Source of the DNA: Branchiostoma lanceolatum
Taxonomy: Eukaryota; Chordata; Leptocardii; Amphioxiformes; Branchiostomatidae
NCBI RefSeq assembly: GCF_035083965.1
Contig: NC_089735.1
Location: 9,884,001-9,948,000, forward strand
Reading direction: 5' to 3'
Length of the DNA: 64,000 bases
Positions within the stretch are counted from its first letter, which is position 1; each line of letters opens with the position of its first letter. The position numbers and the translations under genes were made by a program. The notes beneath the pieces were generated by a model. The model was not told the origin of the DNA. It ran no database searches and saw only the letters and a list, made by a program, of their open reading frames with translations. Below, in pieces: positions 15,101-25,659 of the stretch.

Positions 15101-16630
15101 CCGACCGAAAGACAGACAGACAGACAGACAACCCGACCGACAAAAAGACCGAAAGGAGTGCATACAAACAAATAAACAAAACAACAAACAAACAAACAAA
15201 CATTATGTTCACAAACAAACGGGAAAGAAAAAAAAAACTATATCTAACCTCACGATCCAAAATCTTAGCCACCGTTATGTCTCCCAAACTTTCCTGTTGA
15301 GCATTCAGCCCTGCATCGGTGATGTCGAAGGAGTCGCCGGTAATGAAAAACTGCAACGGATTTCCGTCTTCTCGGTCAATAGCGCGGACTTGAAAAATTG
15401 ATGTACCTGAAACAGATTAATGAGAATTGCAACAAGATGGAGATTTCAAATTACTAAAATGATATCTTATATACGTTTGAGAATATTAGACATCCAGGTC
15501 AGGAAAATAGGAATATAATTGGATCTTTACTACTGGATTAATAAATTTGTATACAGTATTACTTAGATGTTTCAAGCGCCCATCCGGCAGCTTTTTTTCA
15601 ATGATTTTTGTATGTTTATCACATACATATCACAAATCGAATACACTTTTTTCAGCTTTTATCTTTATTCACTTAAAGAAAAGAAGCTTCCTGATGGGCG
15701 CTTGAAACGTCTGAGTATACAGATGTATTAATCCTGTAGTAAAGATTCAAGTTAATTTCTCAATATCTTATATATTTTCTGTTCAGGTTAGAAACGTTAT
15801 TAGTTTACTCAGTTTCATATAAGATATCAACATAAAAGTTTAAAATACACTAGTTAATTTGTTTTGAACTATTGCATTCTATATCCAGTAGACCACATGT
15901 ATGATGAAATCTACCTTGAATCTGTTACTACATTTCTTATTTAAGTTAATGAATTCACCAGGTTCTTACTAAGTGCAAACATAACATTCGATTTGCGTGG
16001 CAAAGGCAGCAATCTCAATGAATAAATCAAATAATGATGATATGTAAGACATTGGAAATATCTTTCAAGCCATTTGTGAAAAAATAATTGCTATGGAGCT
16101 ATAACATATTGGTCTGGAGTCCAGCCTTATTAGCTTTTGTCCGCTACCCAAGCTCCGCTCCTCGCCAATAATTGTTGGCGAGGAGCGGAGCTTGGGTAGC
16201 GGACTAAAGCTAATAAGGCTGAACTCCAGGCTAGCAATACATATGAGACCTAGATAAAAAAAAATAGACAACGTACCAACTGGAGTGTTTTCTGAGATCT
16301 GTTTGCCGTTAAGTTCTGTCTCAACGTTCAGGAACTCAGGCGGCTGAACGCTCACTACAACACAACGATGATTTCTTTATGATTTATATCAATGTCTACT
16401 GGAAACGTTTGTGTAAATGTCAAATGTCATTGTTCCAATTTTAACGTATGATTTGCCGTTCATTTCAACTAATCAAGGTACAATTAATACTATAGACAGT
16501 CTATGAGAATTCGATAATGTTAATCACAGACATGATATATGGAATACACTTTTTACTTCATTCCAGGTATTTTCTCACCTGTTACACCTACACAGGTGAT
16601 CAGCACAATAAACCACTGTCTTGTCCTCAT
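3798..16630 (-). CDS. Gene A: six-repeat CDHR2-like transmembrane cadherin (30 coding exons, 997 aa)
   Basis: I rebuilt 30 coding exons, all with GT-AG borders, that sum to 2994 nt with no frame break. The start is the ATG at 16628-16630, opening a signal peptide (MRTRQWFIVLITCVGVTG). Six EC repeats follow, with DRE/LDRE and DxNDNxP calcium motifs, then a membrane-adjacent domain, a helix at about residues 814-836 and a 160-residue tail ending SSKI. The EC4 segment (NNVFDIEPKTVLGGQAIV then DPSQVDYET) resembles EC4 of vertebrate CDHR2, and the membrane-adjacent domain also fits that family. CDHR2 is an intermicrovillar adhesion cadherin that binds PDZ scaffolds; human CDHR2 has nine ECs, so this is a shorter relative. 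PCDH15/CDH23-type cadherins are the alternative. Exon by exon it is a duplicate of gene B. Exon details are in the block entries. Confidence 0.9.
4790..5075 (+). mobile_element. tRNA-derived SINE (copy 1)
   Basis: The 5' part is tRNA-like: an A-box-like TGGCGCAACGG at 4802-4812 and a B box GGTTCGA at 4846-4852. The body holds CCTTGGGAAAGGCACT, also present in copy 2 near 6.87 kb. The 3' end is an ATT/ATC-rich tail at 5030-5075. It is inserted in a gene A intron beside exon 28. It is a retroposon and not a working tRNA gene: the element continues past the tRNA part and the acceptor stem does not pair. Confidence 0.7.
6557..8063 (-). CDS. Gene A coding exons 20-24: membrane-adjacent domain and transmembrane helix
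   Basis: Exons: 7972-8063, 7561-7647, 7355-7423, 7145-7208, 6557-6681. Exons 20-23 encode about 100 residues without cadherin motifs (RIQECLRRLEERTGRRVVY; SQARYYLVDDTTNMVL). This resembles the ferredoxin-like membrane-adjacent domain of the CDHR2/PCDH15/CDH23 group. Exon 24 encodes SAQVGSDYEGFSNWEAF and a Leu-rich helix ending CLLCYCRHW. The intron before exon 24 is phase 0. Confidence 0.88.
6785..7110 (+). mobile_element. tRNA-derived SINE (copy 2, diverged)
   Basis: It has a B-box-like GGGTTCGGATCG near 6836 and the same CCTTGGGAAAGGCACT core as copy 1. The tRNA part is more decayed and the body longer. It lies in the gene A intron between exons 24 and 23. Confidence 0.6.
8411..10630 (-). 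CDS. Gene A coding exons 14-19: EC5 and EC6
   Basis: Exons: 10519-10630, 9907-10025, 9415-9541, 9252-9298, 8849-8953, 8411-8551. EC5 starts IFNLDVTENSSPGTNVG. The EC5-EC6 linker is canonical (NDMNDNNPTF). EC6 contains DADAGVNSAITYSITS and RARDGAGRTDDTEVR. Exons 16, 17, 18 and 19 have exactly the same lengths (127, 47, 105, 141 nt) as their gene B counterparts. Confidence 0.88.
11114..12976 (-). CDS. Gene A coding exons 9-13: EC3 and EC4
   Basis: Exons: 12895-12976, 12499-12623, 12066-12263, 11545-11709, 11114-11197. EC3 carries LDREAPSIF and ends in a canonical linker (TDANDNLPEF). EC4 carries the CDHR2-like stretch LPNNLFNLSVINDPNNVFD. It ends VVINIKDAP, without NDN, where a calcium-binding EC4-EC5 linker would be expected. 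Exon 12 is followed on the transcript by a GATA-rich simple repeat. Confidence 0.88.
11430..11545. repeat. GATA-rich simple repeat
   Basis: Imperfect TAGA/GATA units run up to the splice donor of gene A exon 12, and the donor itself (GTATCT) is built from the repeat edge. Confidence 0.7.
13214..16630 (-). CDS. Gene A coding exons 1-8: signal peptide, EC1, EC2 and start of EC3
   Basis: Exons, in transcript order: 16579-16630, 16277-16354, 15249-15406, 14797-14853, 14412-14504, 14111-14200, 13602-13712, 13214-13348. Exon 1 encodes the hydrophobic leader; the exon may begin at 16638, just after an acceptor AG. EC1 opens QPPEFLNVE and ENTPVGTSIFQVRA. The EC1-EC2 linker is canonical (DYNDNSPQF). 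The EC2-EC3 linker reads VDDVQNRAPVW and lacks the NDN calcium triad. Exon 6 uses a GTGGGT donor. Two palindromic elements sit in the intron between exons 3 and 2. Confidence 0.88.
15090..15210. repeat. Compound simple repeat (CCGA/CAGA/AAAC)
   Basis: Runs of CCGAC, CAGACAGA and AAACAAAC lie next to each other in the gene A intron between exons 4 and 3. Confidence 0.7.
15515..15750. mobile_element. Palindromic MITE-like element in a gene A intron
   Basis: There are two inverted arms of at least 75 bp. The left arm contains GGATTAATAAATTTGTATAC and TTTCAAGCGCCCATC. The right arm contains GATGGGCGCTTGAAA and GTATACAGATGTATTAATCC. The central spacer is AT-rich. No coding capacity is seen. Confidence 0.65.
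16114..16229. repeat. 116-bp near-perfect hairpin in the same gene A intron
   Basis: The arms are about 54 bp (GCTACCCAAGCTCCGCTCC and its complement GGAGCGGAGCTTGGGTAGC) around a very short AT centre, with only a few mismatches. It has the form of a fold-back MITE or a recent inverted duplication. Confidence 0.75.
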
Positions 16631-18749
16631 GACTGCATCTACACGTCGGAATCAAAGATATGCATAATTCAGGAGCAACAACATCAATGCATATATACGA
16701 ATTTACCTGGATTTTTTTAATGTATTTCTATTTGCGATTGAACGCTTCTATGGTAATATCAACCATATGCTGAATGTAGTACTACACGCTTTATACTTAG
16801 ATGTCTAAAACTGGGCCGACATACTGACAAGAGATAAAGCTAATTTATGTAGTATACCTTCATTTTGTGAAGCCAACATCTAAATGGCATCAAAATAGAT
16901 AGGACTTAGCGTATTTTACATCTATATGTAACGTCAACATTATATACTAGTTAACACGCTACACTTATTGAAATGTACCAAATTTTCCCATGGGAAAGGC
17001 TATTATCTGAGGTTATCACATGAAAACCACAATTGTCACTGTAAACTGACTCTTTGAAGCAACCGACTTTAAATGAGAAAAAAATCTATTTGTTTTGTTT
17101 GTCATTTATTCACATTATGGAGCCAAATTCTATAGTCAGGTATTCTTTGTTGCTGTTTATGTGAAAAGACAAATAGTGTTAAGTCATGCCATAATCTACT
17201 GCTCATACGGTGAATTTAATATGCGTGTTATTGCGGCAACAAGTCACTGCACAAGAATCCGCCGCGCCCGAAGCCAGTTCAGTTCTCACAAAAACATTAG
17301 CTGAATAGAGGTTCGGGAGACTGATGCAAAAACCGTGTATTTCTTCTGGCTTGTCCAACGCGTCTGAGAAGATATCAAAGTACCACTCCCTATTCCATTT
17401 AGTTATATATTAGTAAGTATTAGTGATTCAAGATTATTAAGTACTTGGTAATTGGTTCAGAGTCAGATAAGGTAATAATGGTATTTTACCGTCCTAGCAC
17501 TGACGCATTTTCTATTTCTTTGATATGATTCAGATTCATCTTTAAGTTTAGATATATGAGGACATAACCTTCAAAATGGCGTAACCTCACCACATATTTA
17601 CGACTGATTACACAACTAAAATGGGATGCAAGTCAGCCAGGTGTAAGTTAACATGATAATGAGGAAGAGAATGATACGGTGACTTTATTTCTTACAGATA
17701 TCACCGCAGAATTGCTAATTTCTGTTTCAAGCTGCTGCATATGGTTATCCTTGATGCAGTACTATAGTGGCAAGAAACTAAAGCGACGAGCCGTCTAAAC
17801 CACATAAGAACACATGGGGGCAAGCGAAAACCAGGTTCCCATAGACAATAGGTAACCTTATAATTACCTTGACATGACGATGTGGTTCTACCGATGACTA
17901 ACACCACATGGCTACTAGTATAAAATGTGAAATAATGCAACCAAAATTTGTTGAGTCATTCTCAACCTTGACTGGGGTCTTGCGTTATAGGAATATTCAA
18001 ATTGTGCATATTTAGGTGCCACCCAAAATGTCTCTCGCCTAATTTTGCTCCCAATCTTATTACAAGAATTTTACTGAAATCGTATGCCTATCACTTTTTT
18101 GAAAGTTAAACGATACAATAAGTTGCCATAAAGCTATATATTTACGTCAGTTACATATTGTTATTTCTTAAATACCGATTACCGAATATGCAGATAACAT
18201 ACCTACAGGCAAATTACCCGGCATCGTCCAGTCGAGTGTATACTACACAATGACACTACGCATTCAAGGCCATCCCCCCTCCCACACTTGTTATACCACC
18301 AGCATAGTAAACAAGTCGCATGTACTGTATCAGCAAAACGATATTAGAAAAAACATGCATCGTGCTATATATATACGCCGTTATTGAGTGATTTTCTCTC
18401 TGGTGAATAGAAATGTGATGAATTGGTGTCTGTGAAAGTAACAGTTTCAGTAGCGTAGCTTCTAACCATTTGAAGCATACTGTAACTGAGAACTTGAATA
18501 TTTTCCATATTTGAAGTTAAATACTTAGCAACGGATGATACACATATCTGATAGTACTAAAGTGCGTTCATATCAAGATAGTAAAAAACAGAAAAAACAT
18601 TTAGGAGACCAGATCCCTCAGGCCAATAGTATTTTGGTTTATTCCCACGGTCTCCTACCTAAACATATGTATACAAAAGCCAGTTTAAAAACGCACGTTT
18701 CGGTGAAACTTTTCAATTCAACAGTAAAAGAATTGGAAGAAACTCTTAC

Positions 18750-18840
18750 CTCTTGAAAGGAGTAGAGTAGAAAAACACTTCGCCAACCTTCTCGAACGGT
18801 GTACAAAATGGCACTGATACTTTTCTCACCACACCCAGCT
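18750..18840 (-). other. Gene A non-coding first exon (5' UTR)
   Basis: A GTAAG donor on the minus strand (plus 18745-18749) follows a stretch that aligns with the matching position upstream of gene B. Both contain ATGGCAC and TCTCACCACACCC on the plus strand at similar spacing. Conservation between the duplicates marks this as leader plus core promoter. The 5' end is approximate. Confidence 0.55.
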
Positions 18841-20450
18841 TACGTCCCTCAGAATAAGTACCGTAAATCCTAGAATAATACAACTTTTAAACGTCCTAAT
18901 TGACATTCAGCCATCTATTATTACATACAATACACGAACTGCTTTACCAATTAATTTCTTGAGCCTGAGAAAATATCGGTTAACCAGTTTTGTTTATGTT
19001 GCTTGTGAAAGAGAATCGATTTGCGTATCCAAAACAAAGTAGACATACGGTAGGTATGTCGGGTCAGAAAACCGGTTGGACCGTTGATACAAACAAAAGC
19101 ATCCAAATCAACCAGCCGATGTCTGATACAATGGGAGGACTCTAACTGTCCGTGGGAACACGAACACCTGGCATTTAACCTTTACTCACCTAAGGTGGTG
19201 GTATTAACCCCTTAATTTCTTTGTGCACACACAACTGAAGGCATTTGTAGCCTTCTTTGTTATTCAGACTGTTACCTGGGCGTTGTAAGTATCTTTTTTG
19301 TGACATCATAAACGGTATATGGGAGTCTGGGCGTTTTCCACCCTGCACTCCCTTAAGGCGGCACCTTTATTTTTCTCTAGAACTATCTTTTTATTTTAAC
19401 CCTTTTTAACGTTGTTGAATGTTTCAGTAATTTTGTACCTTAAGTCATAATACGAGTTCTAAAAGTATTGCCGTTAATCTAATAACCTAAAAAGTAGGGA
19501 CACGTCCATATCAAAAGAAATAACACGAAATTACATACTTCTTGTCGAACTAGATCGCTGCATATTAATGTTTTATTTTTCTTGAATGAGCTGTATTGTT
19601 TAATGCTGCTACGACAAACGTAATTAAGAGAATAGCTACAAAACATCAAGAAGGCATTCGGTGTGGTTGTATGATTGAAATAAAATCACATATATGTCTT
19701 CAAACGTAGTCTGAGCGTGTACCTATTCAACAAACGTGTCTACCTATCGCGTTATTGCAGGTGAGAACAAATTCAGAGCGAGGTACAAAGTGATTTTTGC
19801 ACTAAGTTTATTATTAGCATGTGCCATGCATATTGCAGCAAAAAGTGCATCATCAACCAAAGAAACGTAAAAACATGTCAGAAGCAAACTGGTCTAAAAA
19901 TCATTTATCAAGATATGTCATAAAGAAAGATATCGTAATTATTTGTGTAGTGCCTAAGCAATGCAATTTACATCATCGATATACTATATGCAAATGATGG
20001 TCAACTATATAGTGTACCTTATCTTGAAGTTTTCTACAGACTACGGATATAAACTATTTACTATTATACCGTATTTTGAAGAAGTTGTGAATTATACATT
20101 TAACTATGAACAATGTTATTTACCTTCATGATACATTTTATTTTGCAGGTTAGGATCACTTTTTCTGCGATCTGTGTTTATTTTGGCCAATATTGACGAA
20201 AGTGGTTGGTTTATTATCAATACATTCATTTATGTACATAATTTTTATAATCAATAATACAAAAAGTTGACAAACGCATATAAATTGTATTCACCGTTTC
20301 TAACTACATGTACTTTTCCATGCATTCAATTGATTACCAGCACGTGGAATGAAATGAAGTATGTATTTAGAATGAAACATGTTTCAGTTGTCATAAAAAG
20401 ATTCACCATTTTTCTAAATATTCTACAGAAATGCTTAAGCCTCTATCTCA
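18841..20450. other. Spacer between genes A and B, no gene seen
   Basis: It holds the presumed promoter of gene A and the 3' flank of gene B. Frames are short and show no splice logic or family signature. I recognise no element until the inverted repeat at 20.45 kb. Confidence 0.5.
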
Positions 20451-20451
20451 C

Positions 20452-20665
20452 TGGAATCGTGGCACGTTGGCGACCTCGCTGTGGCTAATCGATTTGACAG
20501 AATTAATTTCATCGATAAATTAAAAACGAATCTTTAATGCCTTGTGTGTTGTGTTGTCTTTATAGTCACACTTGTACGTTCTTCATGATATTCCCATTAT
20601 GAATTCATTGGTAACACAAATTCAATTCAGGATGCAGCTAGGTCGCCAACGTGCCGAGTGTCCAT
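20452..20665. mobile_element. MITE-like element with inverted ends downstream of gene B
   Basis: GGCACGTTGGCGACCT near 20461 is repeated as a perfect reverse complement (AGGTCGCCAACGTGCC) near 20640. About 170 bp of AT-rich filler lie between, with no coding capacity. Confidence 0.55.
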
Positions 20666-20763
20666 GAAATAGGGGCCTCCCTAATCATCACAAGCGAGCG
20701 GAAATGATTTCCAAGATGGCGTTCCAAAATGGCGTCTCTTGAGACGGTATTTATGCCTCCCGT

Positions 20764-23700
20764 TCAGAGCCTGCTGTTTCCCTGGTCCTCGTGCTCGTAG
20801 TAGGTCCTGTCGTATACCGGCGGGATCAGACGATGAGCGTCCGGGTCAGGCTGACTGGTGAAGACCTGAATGATAGAGAAAATTACATTAGAATTGATAA
20901 ACGACATGTCTTTTTTATTGTTACTTTTGCCAAGGAGGTGATTTTTTCGTCGCAATTTATTTGTTATTTTTTGTTGTTGACTGAGGGTAATTTAATAAGC
21001 TGTGGATGGATTCATAAGGTATTCGGTTTGTTAATGAATGATTTACGTAATAGAAATCTATATTTTAACCAAACTTAGAAGACTGCATACCGTTACATCT
21101 GTCGACTGGATGGATATGTGTAGAGACACTAATTTGCAAAAGTGGTTTAGGTTTGTATTGCTTAATCTCCAAGCAGCTCTAATGGTTGCTGGAAGACCGT
21201 ATCCAACCTTAGGTTTCTTTACCAGTTGGATATGGTCTTCGATCCAGCAACCATTATATCGGCTTGGATATTAGTATTGCTTAGAGTACAATGGCAATGT
21301 CACGATTAGAACTCAGAACATAATGCTAGGGGTAGTTTCGTTGGCGGGCTAAAAACACAAAGCAGTAAGTAACATGTCTAAGCAAGATTTGATAGAGTGT
21401 TTGATTCTAGGTATGCGCTTTTTCCGCAGGAAAAAATTAGTAGTAACAGAACCGTAATGAAAGAGGACACTCGTGTCCGCTGTTTTTCTGTACTCTCCAA
21501 GCAGAGGTTGGTGGAGAAGATTGTGATCTTTTTTATCATATGCCACGTTATCTATCGGCACTCTCCGTTAGAAGATTGGGCAGATGGCAAAAAAGTTTAC
21601 AATCTTCTCCAGCAATCTTCGAGTGCTTGGCCATGGGGAGTCGTTTTTCTGTACGTACCGTGGTGGACACGACCTCCCCATCGTCAGCGCCGGTGGTGTA
21701 GCCGGAGGTCCCGCGAGCATCACTGGTGAACAGGGTAGTGTGGGAGGGTTCCTCCGGGGACGGTGCACGTTTTGTCTGCGTCTATTTCAAAACAATGTTG
21801 ACACAAAATACCATTATAAATCTAAAGCGCCTAAAATGGTGAATGGCTCAAATAACGGATATAGAAATATTTAGTGACACAACAAAAGTTCTACGACTTT
21901 CGTAAGGTCTACTGCATCCATACATATACAAACAGTCAAGCAGATAAAAATGAATCAACCTATACATAAATGTATACAGGTTATGCATAAGTGAGTTGTT
22001 TTTAACTTGTAATATAGTGATGTCTATATATATTATTCACCAGGTTGTAAATTATTACAGCCAGCTAGTAACGTTGTTGTAACTGAGTAATGAGGTTGTT
22101 TTTAACGCGCTCGAGGCACCTTCTCGAATACGGGCCCCCAATTCACGTCTCTTTCGTAAGACAGTGCAGCTCCCGACTAGGATACCCTTCCCAGATTCGA
22201 TGCGGGGTCTTCTAATTACCAGCTAATTATAAAAACCAGGCGGCTCAACTGTGAAGCCGCTATGAAGATGACAACTAAACCCTTGGCCTTGAGTGCCTCG
22301 CCCTCGTGCAAGATCACGTCAAATTGCGCTAGACTGTACTCTCGCGGGAGCACTTTTTCAAAATGGCCGCGGAAAATGGCCTATTGAGCTACTTCCATTT
22401 CGACACCATTTAGAATTTATCTATATAGGCTTCTACTCGCCTCAGTAGTGGTGAAGGCGGGGTTGAAGTAGCCGTCATCACGACGTGTCTCCTGTGTGGT
22501 GACGTATTCACCATAGTCCATGGCCGGAAGAGGGCGCTTTATCGGGATGGGTGCTACCACGGGCTCGTAGACATCAGGCCTTGCCTTGTAGTCACTGCCG
22601 AAGTCCATGATGGCGAGCTGAGTCTCCTCTTCCCTAAATAAACGGACAAAAAACATGATGTTTGATAACAAGACCTCCACATATAACTGTTGCTTCTTAT
22701 AGTTATACATTTTTTGCGCAATTACTAGAATATTGAAAGGATCTGCCATGTTAAATGCATAAACGTTAAACAGCCATCTATATGCGAATTTATGTCATGC
22801 CTGGGCCTGATACGGGTGTTCCGGACCGTGTGATAACTATCCGGATCACATAGGGTTCGGAAGTGTTATCACACAGGCTTCCATAGAATATTTCGAACGC
22901 ATTTCGAGCGCGCCGGTTGTGCGGCCGTCGGAAATTCGAATACCGGATTCGGAGATTGGAATCAATGTTGCTACAGTTTCTTGTTCGTGGACACAAAACT
23001 CCCTCAACTTCTGGCGCATTCCGCATTGAAATGTATGTTTTCTCGGGTGGGTATGACCAAGGTATGACATAAATAAAATACAACACGTTGTATTCCGCAT
23101 CACCCTCGGTCCCAGCCCTCCCGCGGGTCGGATCGCCCTCCGGCCTACGGCCGTCGGGCGATCCGACCCGCGGTCGGGCTGGTACCTCGGGTGATACGGA
23201 ATACCCCGTGTTGTATTCTATATATATATAACTTGACTTTAGTCTTCATGTCTTTGAATTCTGTGTACATACAAACAAGGTAGAAACTATTAGAGAACGG
23301 AAAATGCTCTTTATGAGGCTTTTCGAATATTGCTCAAAGTCAGAGAACGTATATTCGTACTCTACTTACTTGTCTGTGAAGACCGGGTTCATGTTAATCT
23401 CCCTGAAAAAAATGAAAAAAATATATTTGTCATACACGCATTTAAAGCTGTTAATGTTGACTATTTTTTTCTCGGATACACATCTTTCTTTTTAAGTAAA
23501 GGATAATGTATTGACAATGTATGTAAGGAAATATTTTACATCTTGCAAAGGTTTGCATACACTACAAGAAGAGCAAAGTACACTAAAGATGCGCTAGAGG
23601 TCGCTGCAATACAACACTTTCACAGAAACCTCGCGTAGACAGGTATTTTCACCCCTAGGTAGTATATTTCTTTATCGCTATTACTTACGGTGCAGGCTCT

Positions 23701-25659
23701 GGGATCGGTTCCACTAACAGCTTGCCTGAAACAGAGTTATGTATGTGTCAATTATCCACACTAAACACAATGAGAATAGCAATATGTACATTATAGGCTA
23801 AGTTGATCACATCTGAAAAATTTTCAGAACGAAGGGTATTTACAGGTTTGACGTATGTCAAAGCCTGTATTGCTTTAGTACGATTGTGATCACGTGGTCT
23901 ATGGGCGCCGCCATGTTGTTACGTAGCAGTGCATCAGCCAATGATATCTAATTTTGTCACTGTGACGCAAGTCATTCCTCTTACTTATTCATCGCCTTTT
24001 TACTTATTCATGACATCTGTAGCTCAGATACATCTTCTACTGAATATATAATAGTCATATCAATATTAATTCGGTACCTTTTTACAGGGTCGTCACTATT
24101 GCTTATTCATTACATCATCTGCTGAATATTTAACACTATCAATAATTGCCATCATTCAATATTCATTCATTTGCAGTTCAAGCTTTTTGTACTGTCTAGG
24201 CCAGCCAGTCTTCCCACTAGAAATACCACCGACTAAGCTGGTAACTTTTGTTTGTGGGTTAACACTACATGAAAATGCAGTTGAATTGATGCTGAATAGA
24301 GATTAACCAATACTAAACTGGTATCAATTAATAGGCAAGAAGATAAGTTTTTTTACTATCTTGACGAAATCCACGTTGTTAGATAATTAACATAGATAAT
24401 TGATATATTCATGTGTAGTTCTGTCTCTGATCGAAGGTAATTAACATATTAATAGAAACTGCTATAACACCTCACTGGTAAAGGAAAGGTGTTTCATCTT
24501 TAAGTCATATGTACTTATCATTATCATCTTTATGTGTATTATGTTAATATGGACCTCATTTGCATAATTTATGCAGAAACTTCATATTTCCCTTATGCTA
24601 AATGCTACACATGTCATATAAGAGGTGAATGTCGTTGTAGGACAGGCGAATACAATTGAATGTTCAGTATGCTAATTATGGCCTCATTTGCATTATTAAT
24701 GATTTATGGAAAATCTATGTTTTCCTTACAATAAACGTTACAGATGTCATAATGGAGGTGTAGGCAGCTTTAGGATAGTCGAAAATAATGGAGGAGCATT
24801 ATGCTAATGAGGGCTTCATTTGCATAATTTATGCAGAAAAGTTATACTTCCTTTAGGATCCTTTAGGGTAAATGCTAGGGATGTGATATTAGTGATGTGG
24901 GTAGCTTTAGTAAAGGTGAATACAATGGAATGTATGTTATGCTAATGAGGACCTCATTTGCATTATTATTGAAGAAACTTCATATTTCCTGTACGATGAA
25001 TACTACGGATGCCACATTGGATGTGTAGGTAGCTTTACTAAAACCATTATCTTTAGGTGTGTTATGCTGATGATGACTATATTTGCAAAATCAAATGCAA
25101 AAATGGTAGGGGCTTCATATTCGACATATATGTAGCTTGAATAAACAACGATGCTGTTTCATACCTCTTTTATGAATGGAGATAAATATTCTTTATTTAG
25201 GGTGGCAGAAGTTAGGGTGGCAGAAGATGATTACCGAGTAGTTTTGAGGCTTCCGGGAGTCAGATGTGACGTCATAATATTATACCAGTGCAAAGGTGTA
25301 AATGGTAGGGTAGGGTGGCAGCCGCAGACAAAACAGACGAACAGTGATGCGCACATGGTATATGCGATGTCGTTCTTATAATCAAATTAACATGGCATTA
25401 CTAATTAGTAAATTATTGTGAATAAAAAATACTTTTAATCTCCGTGGAGGAGGGTACTCGCGACAGTTATGAAAATCGGCAGTATGTGTGCCTCTGACCA
25501 TGGATACGCTGGTGCAATGGCATTATTATCCCTATATAATGTTCTTGGTTGGTATTGATTAGGCTAGTAATGTCTTCTCCATAGGCAAACCTGTCTGTAT
25601 TTGCCGCTAGTTACAAATGATTTTGCAGTTCGTACTCACTTTGCATCTTCTTCTTGTAC
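20764..25659 (-). CDS. Gene B coding exons 25-30: cytoplasmic tail with PDZ ligand
   Basis: Exons: 25640-25659 (20-nt microexon, YKKKMQ), 23689-23725, 23370-23402, 22441-22633, 21659-21775, 20764-20865. Motifs conserved with A: KLLVEPIPEPAP, ETQLAIMDFG, a Tyr-rich centre (AMDYGEYV), GYFNPAFT, GYTTGADDGEVVSTT, PVYDRTYYEHE. The last residues NSRL form a class I PDZ ligand. Exon 28 ends at GAG followed by GCGAGT, which I read as a GC donor because the gene A homologue ends at the same codon and phase with GT. Confidence 0.85.

Noticed and set aside
15680..15715. Hammerhead-like string CTGATGGGCGCTTGAAAC
   Set aside because: The conserved A after CTGATG is missing and the intervening bases pair with the distant inverted arm, not with each other. 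It is better explained by the inverted repeat.
20711..20740. AAGATGGCG and AAAATGGCG words (YY1-like) after the gene B stop
   Set aside because: Short words common in this DNA (also near 22.36, 42.59 and 48.53 kb). No other promoter feature is nearby.
24540..25130. Possible CRISPR-like array because of regular repeats
   Set aside because: Units are diverged along their whole length with no unique spacers, and the context is a eukaryotic intron.
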